Below are positions 27,591-35,536 of a stretch of 64,000 bases of DNA, one piece after another. Below the pieces are notes generated by a model, which did not search any database, was not told where the DNA came from, and was given only the letters and a program-made list of their open reading frames with translations. How positions within the stretch are numbered: position 1 is the stretch's first letter; the number at the start of each line of letters is the position of its first letter. A program made the position numbers and the translations under genes. Source of the DNA: Alcaligenaceae bacterium (lineage in GTDB: Bacteria; Pseudomonadota; Gammaproteobacteria; Burkholderiales; Burkholderiaceae_B); assembly GCA_029265795.1 (NCBI GenBank), contig JAJUGV010000001.1, positions 62,001-126,000 on the forward strand. Direction: 5' to 3'.

Positions 27591-28763
27591 TTAACGGCGC
27601 AGGCCTTGCAGCAACTGGCGGGCAAGTTGGTTGCGCAGGGGCGGGATGAGATCCATGGCCAGCAGCGCTGCGCCGCTCGCATGTTCAATGAACCGGTTGC
27701 GTGTCGAGAAGATGCGGGGCAGGAAGTCGGTAATGCCGATAGTCAACCAGCGGTCTGCACGACGACGGCTAATGAATTCCGTGCAGTAAGGGTAAGGGTC
27801 GGTGTCCGGGCGTAATAGCCAGGGCCCAAGACTGTGTGTAAGTTGCGCGACGTCCCGCAGGCCTAGATTGAGCCCCTGACCTGCTACGGGGTGCAATGTC
27901 TGGGCCGCGTTCCCGATGGCGATGCAACGCGGATTCATGCGTGAGGGCCCCGCGTACAGCGCCAAGGGAAAGACCGACAATTTGGTGAGGCTCTCGAGCC
28001 TGCCCAGGCGGTCGCCGAATTGTTCCTGCAGCCGGCGGTCGAATTCGCGTGCGGGCAGCCCGCGTAACGTTTCGGCCTGTTGGGGACCGCAGCACCACAC
28101 GATGCTGTATATGTCAGGTGCCTGCGGGTGCGGCAGGGCGGCCAGCGGCCCGGTTTGTGTAAAGCGTTCGTAGGCCCAGCCATCACGCGGATGGGATACC
28201 CGTACATTGGTTAACACAGCATGCTGGCCGTAGTGACGCGCCATACCTTCCGGCCGGGCACCGTCAGACTGTATGGCCAGCCGGGCTGTGACGACTCCGG
28301 CATCGTGACGGCATTCGATGCGGTGCGCGCTCAGGCGAGGCAGACCACGTGCTTCGATTCGGGTGACGCCGCTGTGCTCGAGAGCATTTTGTAGAGTGTC
28401 AAGCAAATCATCGTAGCGCACGACATTTCCCAGCCGGGGAACGTCGAGGTCGTCGTGATCGATGATGACGCGCCCCAGCCGATGTCGCTGGGAGACATGG
28501 ACATAATGGATCTCTGCCGCCTGATTTGGCCACGCCCCGAGTGTTTCAAGAAAAACGCGGCTACCGTGGTTAAGGGCAAGGCAGCGCGGGTCGACCCCCG
28601 CAGAAGCGGAACGCCCCTTGCCGGGCGCGCCGGCTGGTGGCCTGGGCGGGCCCATGAGTGCAATCCGGGCCGGATCCCGAGCCTTGCGGGCCAGCGCCAG
28701 AGCGAGTGCACTGCCTGCGGGCCCTGCACCGAGTATGACGACGTCGAAATCGGCTGTATTCAT
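27591..28763 (-). CDS. UbiH/UbiF/VisC-family FAD hydroxylase
   Basis: 390-residue flavoprotein monooxygenase, most likely a ubiquinone-ring hydroxylase. The Rossmann FAD site is DVVILGAGPAGSALALALA at residues 7-25, the NADPH/FAD DG motif is IQSDGARPEG near 167, and the ribityl-binding motif is IAIGNAAQTLHPVAGQGLNLGLRD near 285. An insert near residue 40 (PPRPPAGAPGKGRSASAG) is Pro/Gly-rich. Which ring position it hydroxylates cannot be told. It is divergent from the structured leader at 28.9 kb. Confidence 0.88.
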   Translation of the reverse strand: MNTADFDVVILGAGPAGSALALALARKARDPARIALMGPPRPPAGAPGKGRSASAGVDPRCLALNHGSRVFLETLGAWPNQAAEIHYVHVSQRHRLGRVIIDHDDLDVPRLGNVVRYDDLLDTLQNALEHSGVTRIEARGLPRLSAHRIECRHDAGVVTARLAIQSDGARPEGMARHYGQHAVLTNVRVSHPRDGWAYERFTQTGPLAALPHPQAPDIYSIVWCCGPQQAETLRGLPAREFDRRLQEQFGDRLGRLESLTKLSVFPLALYAGPSRMNPRCIAIGNAAQTLHPVAGQGLNLGLRDVAQLTHSLGPWLLRPDTDPYPYCTEFISRRRADRWLTIGITDFLPRIFSTRNRFIEHASGAALLAMDLIPPLRNQLARQLLQGLRR

Positions 28764-28846
28764 GAGGGTATTTTACGCGCTGTATCGATGGCTGTGACGT
28801 GCATGCCACAGCCGTCCGGCAGGCTTCAAGTAGGCACTGTAAAGCA

Positions 28847-28875
28847 TTGTCAAATAAGCGGTTTTCAGTTAGAAT
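28847..28875 (+). promoter_or_regulatory. Sigma70 promoter driving the structured leader
   Basis: TTGTCA at 28847-28852 and TAGAAT at 28870-28875 with a 17-base spacer. The predicted start near 28882 gives a 5' UTR of about 247 bases ahead of the gene at 29129. Confidence 0.7.
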
Positions 28876-28881
28876 CGCGAA

Positions 28882-29128
28882 TGTTGAAACTTCATGGAGC
28901 TGTGTGGTGAGTAACGACCCCGGCGAAAGTTGCAGTCGATATTTCATCGACTCCTCTCGTTCCAGGCGCTAGAGCCATACCGCTTGCCGCGCCCTGGACA
29001 CCAAGCAAACAGGGCGCGGAGTTCTTCGCATGTTCGCATGCGGTCTCCCGCCATATCTAGAACCCATGCTTATGTGGCCCCACATGAGCATCGACCCTGG
29101 CTTGCCAGCCAGTGGGCAGGAGCCCTCT
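28882..29128 (+). ncRNA. Structured 5' leader, candidate cis-regulatory RNA
   Basis: This stretch, part of a 365-base gap between genes, holds several perfect hairpins in order. GTCGAT/ATCGAC is at 28935-28951. CCGCGCCCTG/CAGGGCGCGG is a 10-bp stem at 28987-29019. CGCATG-TTCG-CATGCG is at 29027-29042. GGGC-AGGA-GCCC at 29114-29125 places the Shine-Dalgarno of the next gene in its loop. A 21-codon leader ORF could start at GTG 28907 behind GGAG, and a 9-codon one at ATG 28880. I recognise no known riboswitch class. The gene it precedes resembles the MgtC C-terminal domain, a family often controlled by its leader RNA, which makes such a role plausible. Confidence 0.5.
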
Positions 29129-29464
29129 ATGCGTTTGTTTCATCTGTTTCTGCGCCGCGCAGGCGTGCCGGCTACGGCTGCACGTACGCCACGTACGTCT
29201 TCACGGCTAACCATAGTGTGTCCTCGCGACCAGCTTCCCGCTGTACGTCGTCAAATCTATCGCGATCTGCATTCTGACGGAATCCAGATTTCGCATCTCA
29301 GTGTCGATTACGGTCAGAAGGTCGGCATGGTGCGTGCGAGGGTCACCATCGATTGCCCTCCCGTACTGCGTTCCGAGCTCATGTCGCGGGCGCGGCGCCT
29401 GCAGCAACACCCCGGCATACACGAAATTCACTGGGGAACGGCCCGGCCGCATGCATTAAACTAG
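29129..29464 (+). CDS. Stand-alone MgtC C-terminal (ACT-like) domain protein
   Basis: 111-residue soluble protein. Residues 30-105 alternate strand and helix in an ACT-like pattern (LTIVCPRDQLPAVRRQIYRD, then ISHLSVDYG, VRARVTIDCPPVL) and end in PGIHEIHWG, which resembles the C-terminal cytosolic domain of MgtC/SapB proteins. The membrane part of MgtC is absent: no hydrophobic segments occur upstream. ATG 29129 has AGGAG at 29118-29122. It could alternatively be another small ACT-like protein. The long structured 5' UTR suggests post-transcriptional control. Confidence 0.55.
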   Translation: MRLFHLFLRRAGVPATAARTPRTSSRLTIVCPRDQLPAVRRQIYRDLHSDGIQISHLSVDYGQKVGMVRARVTIDCPPVLRSELMSRARRLQQHPGIHEIHWGTARPHALN

Positions 29465-29508
29465 GGCGGCATTCCTGACTGAGTCGCCCCTGACCAAGAT
29501 TCTTGCCC

Positions 29509-30363
29509 ATGCATCTGCTCGACTGGCTTATTCCCTGGGAATTTTCCCCTCTCTTCCTTTTCTTCTTTCTGGGCGGAGCTTGGTTGTTCGTGCGCGGTAC
29601 GCGCGTTCATCGGGTGACAGGTTGGCGTCAGGCCTTGTTTTGGTCGGGCATGCTGATTCTTTACCTGTCGATGCATACTCGGCTCGATTACTACGCCGAA
29701 CGTATGTTCTTCATTCACCGCCTGCAGCATTTGGTGTTGCATCACCTAGGGCCGCTGCTGATCATGGGCGCCTACCCCGGGCAGGTGTTGCGTGCGGGGC
29801 TGCCTATGCGATGGCGCGTGCGATTGCGCGACTTTCGCCGCACGGGCAGCGGCAAAGCGATTGAGGCGGTACTCACTAATCGAATTCTAGTTCCCTTCCT
29901 GTTTGTCATACTGGTCATTGGGTTCTTGATTCCCACGGTGCAGTTTTACTCCATGCTGGACTGGCGTCTGTACCGGCTCATGAATTGGTCGGTGGTGATC
30001 AGCGGGTTCATGTACTGGAATCTTATTCTCGACCGCCGACCCAGCCCTCCGGCCGTACTTTCGCCGGGTGGCAGGGTGTTCTGCCCCATTATTACGATGG
30101 TGCCGCAAATTATCGTGGGGGCGGTCATTACGTTCTCTGAAAGCGACCTGTACCCGATCTTCGATCTCTGCGGGCGGGCGATTCCAGGAATGACCGCCAT
30201 TACCGATCAGGCCATCGGCGGCCTCACTATGTGGGTCTTGGCAGGTTTCGTTGAAGTCTTCGGTGTGCTTTACGCCTTATCGACAGTCATGCGACTATCA
30301 GCAAAGAACCGTCTGCCACAGCGCCCCGGGCGAGTGGCGGCGCCTATGCGAGTAGCATCCTGA
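29509..30363 (+). CDS. CtaG-type (Caa3 assembly) membrane protein
   Basis: 284-residue polytopic inner-membrane protein of the Caa3_CtaG family, implicated in cytochrome c oxidase assembly. It has about seven hydrophobic segments. Conserved His residues occur in LSMHTRLDYYAERMFFIHRLQHLVLHHLGP (read in parts near residues 55-85), likely metal- or heme-related. ATG 29509 is preferred; a TTG two codons upstream is possible. It lies 45 bases after the MgtC-like gene and 10 before bepA. Confidence 0.85.
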   Translation: MHLLDWLIPWEFSPLFLFFFLGGAWLFVRGTRVHRVTGWRQALFWSGMLILYLSMHTRLDYYAERMFFIHRLQHLVLHHLGPLLIMGAYPGQVLRAGLPMRWRVRLRDFRRTGSGKAIEAVLTNRILVPFLFVILVIGFLIPTVQFYSMLDWRLYRLMNWSVVISGFMYWNLILDRRPSPPAVLSPGGRVFCPIITMVPQIIVGAVITFSESDLYPIFDLCGRAIPGMTAITDQAIGGLTMWVLAGFVEVFGVLYALSTVMRLSAKNRLPQRPGRVAAPMRVAS

Positions 30364-30373
30364 GGCTCTTTAC

Positions 30374-31897
30374 ATGAAGTCGGTCGTACAACACGGGTAC
30401 CGTTCTGGCTTTTCATCGATTTGTTCCCCCGCGGCCCGCGGAATCGCCGCCATTGCACTGTGCTGTGCAGCCGCGATACCAGTGAGCGCACAGCCGGTGG
30501 GCATCCCCAGCATGGGGGTGGCATCGGCCGCGGAACTTTCCCCCGGCCTTGAACGTACGCTGGGCGACGCCATCATGGAGCAGGGGCGCCGGGATCCAAG
30601 CTACATCGGGGATCCCGATGTATTGCAATATCTCACGGACATGGGTCGCAAGTTGGCATCCCATGCCGACACGCCGGCGGATCGCATCAACGTCTTCGCA
30701 CTGCGCGATCCCCAGATCAATGCGTTTGCCTTGCCGGGCGGGTATATCGGAATCAACAGTGGGCTGGTTGTCGCGGCGGGTTCTGAATCCGAACTCGCCT
30801 CCGTGGTGGCCCACGAAATCGGTCACGTGCTGCAGCGACATATTGCCCGGGGTATGACGCAGCAGGCTCAAACCAACCATGCAATGATTGCTGCGCTGGC
30901 GGGCGCACTGCTGGCCGCGCTGTCAGGAAGTGCCGATCTCGCCATGGGCGTGGCCGCATTTGGTCAGGCGGCGGCAGTCGATCGCCAGCTCGGCTTTTCG
31001 CGTCAGGCGGAACAGGAAGCCGATCGCAGCGGGCTCGACATGATGATACGGGCGGGCTATGACCCGGCGGGGATGGTCCGGATGTTCGAACGGCTGGAAA
31101 GCAGCTCCCGTCTTAACCAAGGTGCGGGCGGCAACGTCTATACCAGTACCCACCCACTGTCCATCCAGCGTTTGTCAGACGCTCAGAATCGGGTCGTGCG
31201 GGTGCAACGCCGACCGGAAGACAGTTCCGATGCGTTTTGGTATATCCGGGCCAAGCTGCGTATCGAACAGGCTCGTGCCGGTCAGGCCCTGCGTTCAGCC
31301 GAAGAGGCCTTGCGTGCAGACACACGCCAGGCTAAGGGGGTGCAGCGCGCCGCTGCCTGGTACGGCTTGGCTTATTCCGCCTGGAAGCGCCGCGATTTCG
31401 ATGCTGCACAACAGGCTCTTGAGCAGGCGCGCACGGATGGGCGGGATTCCCCACAAATCGCGGGTCTGGAAGTGGCGGTAGCTTTGGCCAAAGGTGACGG
31501 CGAATTGGCCGTCAAGTTGAGTGGACAGGCGGTGCAGCGCTGGCCGGATAGCCAAGGAGTCGCCCTAGCACGCATTGAAGCGCTGCAGGGCACCGGCAGG
31601 CACGAAGAAGCAGTGAGCGACCTTCAGGCACGCCTGAAAACCTGGCCCGAAGTTCCCCGGCTTTGGCAGTTACTGGCTCAAAGCCAAGAGCGGCTGGGCA
31701 GAGCGTCCGACGCTCGGCGCTCCATGGCCACTTTCTATGAACTGACCGGGGCTTTACCGGCAGCGGTCGAGCAGTTACAGCAGGCCCGTGCCATGACGCG
31801 CGATTTTTACGAGCAGTCGGAGCTTGACGTTCGTATCCGCGAGTTGAGAGAGCGCCTGGAATCCGACCGCGCTTTACTCGAACGCTTCAAGAGCTGA
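30374..31897 (+). CDS. bepA: Periplasmic M48 metalloprotease BepA-like with TPR domain
   Basis: 507-residue periplasmic chaperone-protease for outer-membrane assembly (the LptD/BAM quality-control role known for E. coli BepA). A signal peptide ends near AIPVSAQ (about residue 40). The zinc site HEIGH is near 147-151 with the downstream glutamate in EQEADRSGLDMMIRAGYDP near 215. The C-terminal 200 residues are TPR-like helices (AAWYGLAYSAWKRRDFDAAQ and later repeats). ATG 30374 is 10 bases after the CtaG-like stop. Confidence 0.9.
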   Translation: MKSVVQHGYRSGFSSICSPAARGIAAIALCCAAAIPVSAQPVGIPSMGVASAAELSPGLERTLGDAIMEQGRRDPSYIGDPDVLQYLTDMGRKLASHADTPADRINVFALRDPQINAFALPGGYIGINSGLVVAAGSESELASVVAHEIGHVLQRHIARGMTQQAQTNHAMIAALAGALLAALSGSADLAMGVAAFGQAAAVDRQLGFSRQAEQEADRSGLDMMIRAGYDPAGMVRMFERLESSSRLNQGAGGNVYTSTHPLSIQRLSDAQNRVVRVQRRPEDSSDAFWYIRAKLRIEQARAGQALRSAEEALRADTRQAKGVQRAAAWYGLAYSAWKRRDFDAAQQALEQARTDGRDSPQIAGLEVAVALAKGDGELAVKLSGQAVQRWPDSQGVALARIEALQGTGRHEEAVSDLQARLKTWPEVPRLWQLLAQSQERLGRASDARRSMATFYELTGALPAAVEQLQQARAMTRDFYEQSELDVRIRELRERLESDRALLERFKS

Positions 31898-31911
31898 AGC
31901 GCCACAGACTT

Positions 31912-33003
31912 TCAAGTTCCCGTTTCGAAGAAACGCCCCAGGCGCTCGGGCAGCCAATTCAGGTTGCCGGGAAAAGAGCCCGTCACAAACGCGGCGTGAC
32001 CGCCCTGCGCGGGCTGGTGTAACGTGATTGCGTCCGAACAGTCGTGCGTGTTGGGTAGCGACGGCGCCGGTACGAAAGGGTCGTTGCGTGCATTCAATAC
32101 TAATGTGGGCACAGCGACGGTTTTTAGCTTGGGTTTGCTGGAAGCGCGGGTCCAGTAGTCCAGTGCATTTCGGTAGCCGTGCATGGGCGCGGTGTAGAGG
32201 TCGTCGAATTCGCGTAAAGTGCGCGACTGGCTAAGCCGAAGAACATCGATTGTGCCCGGAAAACGGCGTGCTTTCTCGAGGACTTTCGGACGCATAGTGC
32301 GCAGGAAGTGGCGGCAATAGAGATGGCGGCCGGTCAACGTCTCTGAAAGCGCCTTGCCGCAGGCGACCAGATCAAGAGGCACGGAAACCGCAGCAGCGGC
32401 CTGCAACCAACCGGCAGCCTCTTGTTGTTCCCCCAAGTACTTAAGCATGGCGTTGCCGCCTAGAGAAACACCGACAGCGTGCCAGCGCCCCTGGGGTACA
32501 CGCTGCCGCACGGTTTCCAGAATAAAACCGATATCGGCGGAATCGCCGGAAAAATACGCACGCGCCATACGGTTGGGAAAGCCCGAACAGCCTCGAAAAT
32601 GTGCGATGGCGGTGATCCAGCCGCGTGCACGGAAGTACTGGGCAATGGACTGCGCGTAATGGCTGCGGCTGCTGCCTTCCAAGCCGTGGAAAATGACCAC
32701 GGCAGGGGTATCTGGCGCTTGTTGCAGCTGCCACCAGTCGGAATCCTGCATCCACCGCCGCGCTGCCGTCTTTTGCAGCTGCGGATCGGGCTGGGCATGA
32801 GCGCCGTCGGCCCGGCGGTCGGCGAACAACGCCGGCCCCGCCCAATCGAAATCAAGGAAGTCGCCGTCGGGGGTGTCTACACGTTCCCGAACGAAGGAGA
32901 TGTTGTGATGGCGAACGACAAGCGACCCGTAAAGGGTTTGCGCGTGCCCACCCGGCAGCCACCACGGCGCCGGACAGGGCGAGGTGTCAACGCTAGCGGT
33001 CAC
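31912..33003 (-). CDS. Alpha/beta hydrolase, YheT family
   Basis: 363-residue serine hydrolase. The family start WLPGGHAQTLYGSLV is near residue 15. The oxyanion region is VVIFHGLEGSSRSHYAQ and the nucleophile elbow is AVGVSLGGNAMLKYLGE (Ser near 200). Asp is in LVLNARNDPFVP and His in GGHAAFVTG. YheT-like hydrolases are poorly characterised lipid or ester hydrolases. It is the third gene of the ilvE, zinc-finger, hydrolase run, 16 bases after the zinc-finger gene. Confidence 0.9.
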   Translation of the reverse strand: MTASVDTSPCPAPWWLPGGHAQTLYGSLVVRHHNISFVRERVDTPDGDFLDFDWAGPALFADRRADGAHAQPDPQLQKTAARRWMQDSDWWQLQQAPDTPAVVIFHGLEGSSRSHYAQSIAQYFRARGWITAIAHFRGCSGFPNRMARAYFSGDSADIGFILETVRQRVPQGRWHAVGVSLGGNAMLKYLGEQQEAAGWLQAAAAVSVPLDLVACGKALSETLTGRHLYCRHFLRTMRPKVLEKARRFPGTIDVLRLSQSRTLREFDDLYTAPMHGYRNALDYWTRASSKPKLKTVAVPTLVLNARNDPFVPAPSLPNTHDCSDAITLHQPAQGGHAAFVTGSFPGNLNWLPERLGRFFETGT

Positions 33004-33019
33004 GTGCAGCCCTTGGTTA

Positions 33020-33232
33020 TCAGTGGCCGTGAACCTTCTCGCCTTCTTTCAGTTGATAGGCTGTGCCGCAGTATGGGCAGATAGCGCCGCCAGTCTGCAC
33101 GACCTCGATGTATACGCGCGGGTGCATGCTCCACAGCGGAGCTTTGGGACCTGGGCAATAGACCGGCAGGTCTTTGGCTTCGACGTATACGGTCTCGCCT
33201 TGTTGAACGGTGTTATCGGGCGCACTGCTCAT
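33020..33232 (-). CDS. Small zinc-finger (CHCC-type) protein
   Basis: 70-residue protein of the zf-CHCC family. The motif shows Cys in LPVYCPGP, His in WSMHPRVYIE and the CPYCGTAYQL pair. Homologues include the mitochondrial complex I subunit NDUFS6 domain; bacterial members are of unclear function. ATG 33232 follows AGGAACAGAT; upstream in-frame starts lie in the ilvE end. It sits 23 bases after ilvE. Confidence 0.88.
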   Translation of the reverse strand: MSSAPDNTVQQGETVYVEAKDLPVYCPGPKAPLWSMHPRVYIEVVQTGGAICPYCGTAYQLKEGEKVHGH

Positions 33233-33255
33233 ATCTGTTCCTGAAATGCTTGGCG

Positions 33256-34176
33256 TCATACTGGTGTAAGCCAATGGTGATACTTGGGATTGCGGCCATT
33301 TGCCGCATCAAAGAAAGCGGTTTGCAATTTTTCGGTGAGAGGGCCCCGCTTGCCGGCGCCAATGCGTCGACCGTCGATTTCGCGGATTGGCGTGATCTCG
33401 GCAGCGGTACCCGAGAAAAACGCTTCGTCAGCGATGTAGAGGTCGTCTCGGGTTAGGCGGCGTGTCTGAAGCGTGATACCTAGGTCGGCTGCGAGCGTAT
33501 GGACGGTGGCACGCGTGATGCCGGTAAGCGCTGAGGCGATTTCCGGCTCGTAGAGCACGCCGTCCTTCACGATAAAGAGGTTCTCGCCGGCGCCCTCTGC
33601 AACGAAACCATCGGTATCCAGCAAAATGGCTTCATCATAGCCGTGGTCAAGCGCTTCAGCATTGGCGAGGATGGAGTTCGCATAGGTGCTGGCCACTTTG
33701 GCCCGCGGCATCGTGACGTTGACATGCTGCCTGGCATACGAAGAAATCTTGACGCGGATGCCGGATTTAAGCGCTTCTTCGCCCAGATAGGCGCCCCAAG
33801 ACCATGCGGCGATGGCCACATGTACCTTCGCCCCTTTTGGGGAGACACCCATTTTCTCGGAGCCATAGAACACCAATGGACGGATATAGCACGAGTCGAG
33901 TTCGTTGGCTCGCACGGCTTCGCATTGCGCGGCGTTGATGGTGTCCTGATCGTATGGGATGGGGATTTGGTAGATATGGGCGGAGTTAAACAGCCTGCGA
34001 GTATGATCTTGCAGCCTGAAGATTGCTGTGCCAAGTTCGGTATGGTAGGCACGGACGCCTTCGAATACCGCCAGCCCATAGTGCAGCGAGTGTGTCAGGA
34101 CGTGGGTGTTGGCTTCACGCCAGGGAACCAGTTTGCCGTCATACCAGATGACACCATCACGATCAGCCATTGACAT
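33256..34176 (-). CDS. ilvE: Branched-chain amino acid aminotransferase
   Basis: 306-residue fold-type IV PLP transaminase for the last step of Leu, Ile and Val synthesis. Marks are the start DGVIWYDGKLVPWREANTHV, the HYGLAVFEGVRAY motif near residue 35, the PLP lysine in MPRAKVASTYANS near 160, and GENLFIVKDG near 195. ATG 34176 has GGGAGAGCGAT directly upstream; a farther ATG at 34296 would add 40 residues of intergenic character. It is divergent from azlCD, a branched-chain amino acid exporter, which fits its role. Confidence 0.95.
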   Translation of the reverse strand: MSMADRDGVIWYDGKLVPWREANTHVLTHSLHYGLAVFEGVRAYHTELGTAIFRLQDHTRRLFNSAHIYQIPIPYDQDTINAAQCEAVRANELDSCYIRPLVFYGSEKMGVSPKGAKVHVAIAAWSWGAYLGEEALKSGIRVKISSYARQHVNVTMPRAKVASTYANSILANAEALDHGYDEAILLDTDGFVAEGAGENLFIVKDGVLYEPEIASALTGITRATVHTLAADLGITLQTRRLTRDDLYIADEAFFSGTAAEITPIREIDGRRIGAGKRGPLTEKLQTAFFDAANGRNPKYHHWLTPV

Positions 34177-34329
34177 ATCGCTCTCCCGAAAAAGTGGCTC
34201 GATTGTACCAAGTGGATCAGTCCATCGGTAATGAGAAAAGCGCCGATAACTGTGCTCATTAAGGCGCGTCAGGCGATCGGTGTGCAACGCGTACAATAGG
34301 CGGCTGCCGGAAATTACGGGGTTGGCAAA

Positions 34330-35070
34330 GTGTCATTTCACAGTGCGCTCGAGAATTGGCCGCCGACGCGGTCACGTGTTCAGTTCATGCTGGGGTTACG
34401 CGACGCCATTCCGGCGCTGATCGCGACAGGAACCTGGGGCCTGGTTACGGGCATAGCCATTGTGAAATCCGGCATCGGCGAGACGCTGGCCACCCTGATG
34501 ACACTATTCGTCTATGCAGGATCGGCACAGCTTACTGCGCTTCCGCTTATCAAAGAAGGCGTACCCCTATGGCTGATATTTGCTGCCGGTTTCGTGGTCA
34601 ATATCCGCTTTCTCATTTTTGGCGCGGCGCTGCAACCTTTCTTTCGGCACCTCAGCTGGCCTAAACGATTGGGTGTGGGCTTTTTCTCGACGGATATCGG
34701 CTTTGTGCTTTTCATGGGGCGCTACGGCGAGGCGCGCCGCCGTCCAGACCCCCGGCATCTCTGGTACTACTTGGGCATCATCGGCCCGGGCTGGTTGACC
34801 TGGAATGCCTGCTCCATTGCAGGCATTTACCTGGCTGCTGCCATTCCGGCCTCTTGGTCTCTTGAATTCGCTGCCATCCTGGCGCTGTTGTCTGTCGTGA
34901 TTCCGCTGGTAAGTACGCGCCCTGTGGCCATCTGTATTCTTGCGGCGGCCTGTGTGGCGTGGCTTGGGCAGGGGCTGCCGCTGCGTCTGGGGCTGGTTGC
35001 CGCTGTGGTGGCAGGAATTGTTGCCGGCGTGTTGAGCGAGCGGCTTTCCAAAGAAGTGAGCAGAAAATGA
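34330..35070 (+). CDS. azlC: Branched-chain amino acid exporter large subunit AzlC
   Basis: 246-residue membrane protein with the AzlC start (RDAIPALIATGTWGLVTGIA), FVYAGSAQLTALPLI and FVVNIRFLIFGAAL. With AzlD it forms a two-component exporter of branched-chain amino acids and analogues. The start is GTG 34330. The stop overlaps azlD (ATGA). Confidence 0.9.
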   Translation: MSFHSALENWPPTRSRVQFMLGLRDAIPALIATGTWGLVTGIAIVKSGIGETLATLMTLFVYAGSAQLTALPLIKEGVPLWLIFAAGFVVNIRFLIFGAALQPFFRHLSWPKRLGVGFFSTDIGFVLFMGRYGEARRRPDPRHLWYYLGIIGPGWLTWNACSIAGIYLAAAIPASWSLEFAAILALLSVVIPLVSTRPVAICILAAACVAWLGQGLPLRLGLVAAVVAGIVAGVLSERLSKEVSRK

Positions 35071-35405
35071 TGCTGGATGAAAGAGGCTGGTATGTGTTGG
35101 GTGCCATTCTGGTGCTCACGCTGTGCAGTCTGCTCACGCGGGCAGGCTATATGTTGTTGGGCGATTACCTGCCGTTACCGGACGGCTTGCGACGCGCTCT
35201 GCGATATGCGCCGGCTGCGGCTCTGACCGGCATCATTGTTCCGGAAGTCCTACCCTGGCAAATGGGTGATGTCCCGACGCTGGACGTAAGAGCGGTTGCC
35301 GCGGTCTTTGCTATTGTTGTGTATTGGAAGACGCGAAACAGCCTGCTGATGATAGGTGGTGGGATGGTGGCATATTGGCTGATTCGCCCCTGGTGGCCCT
35401 TCTGA
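35067..35405 (+). CDS. azlD: Branched-chain amino acid exporter small subunit AzlD
   Basis: 112-residue membrane protein with about four hydrophobic segments (LTLCSLLTRAGYMLLGDYLP, ALRYAPAAALTGIIVPEVL). It overlaps azlC by four bases, the usual translational coupling of this pair. Confidence 0.9.
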   Translation: MMLDERGWYVLGAILVLTLCSLLTRAGYMLLGDYLPLPDGLRRALRYAPAAALTGIIVPEVLPWQMGDVPTLDVRAVAAVFAIVVYWKTRNSLLMIGGGMVAYWLIRPWWPF

Positions 35406-35536
35406 CAGCGGCCCGAACTGTCGCTATAGCACCTCATGTCACCGCTTTGTCATGGGTGCGGCGCGGATGTGCGTTAAAATCAATATGTTAAGAAAGCCAT
35501 AGGCTCGATCCGCAGCCGCGGCATGCACACCTCTCA

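Noticed and set aside
28882-29128. Known riboswitch classes (yybP-ykoY, M-box, mini-ykkC) in the structured leader
   Set aside because: None of their conserved core sequences could be matched by eye; the region is reported only as an unassigned structured leader.
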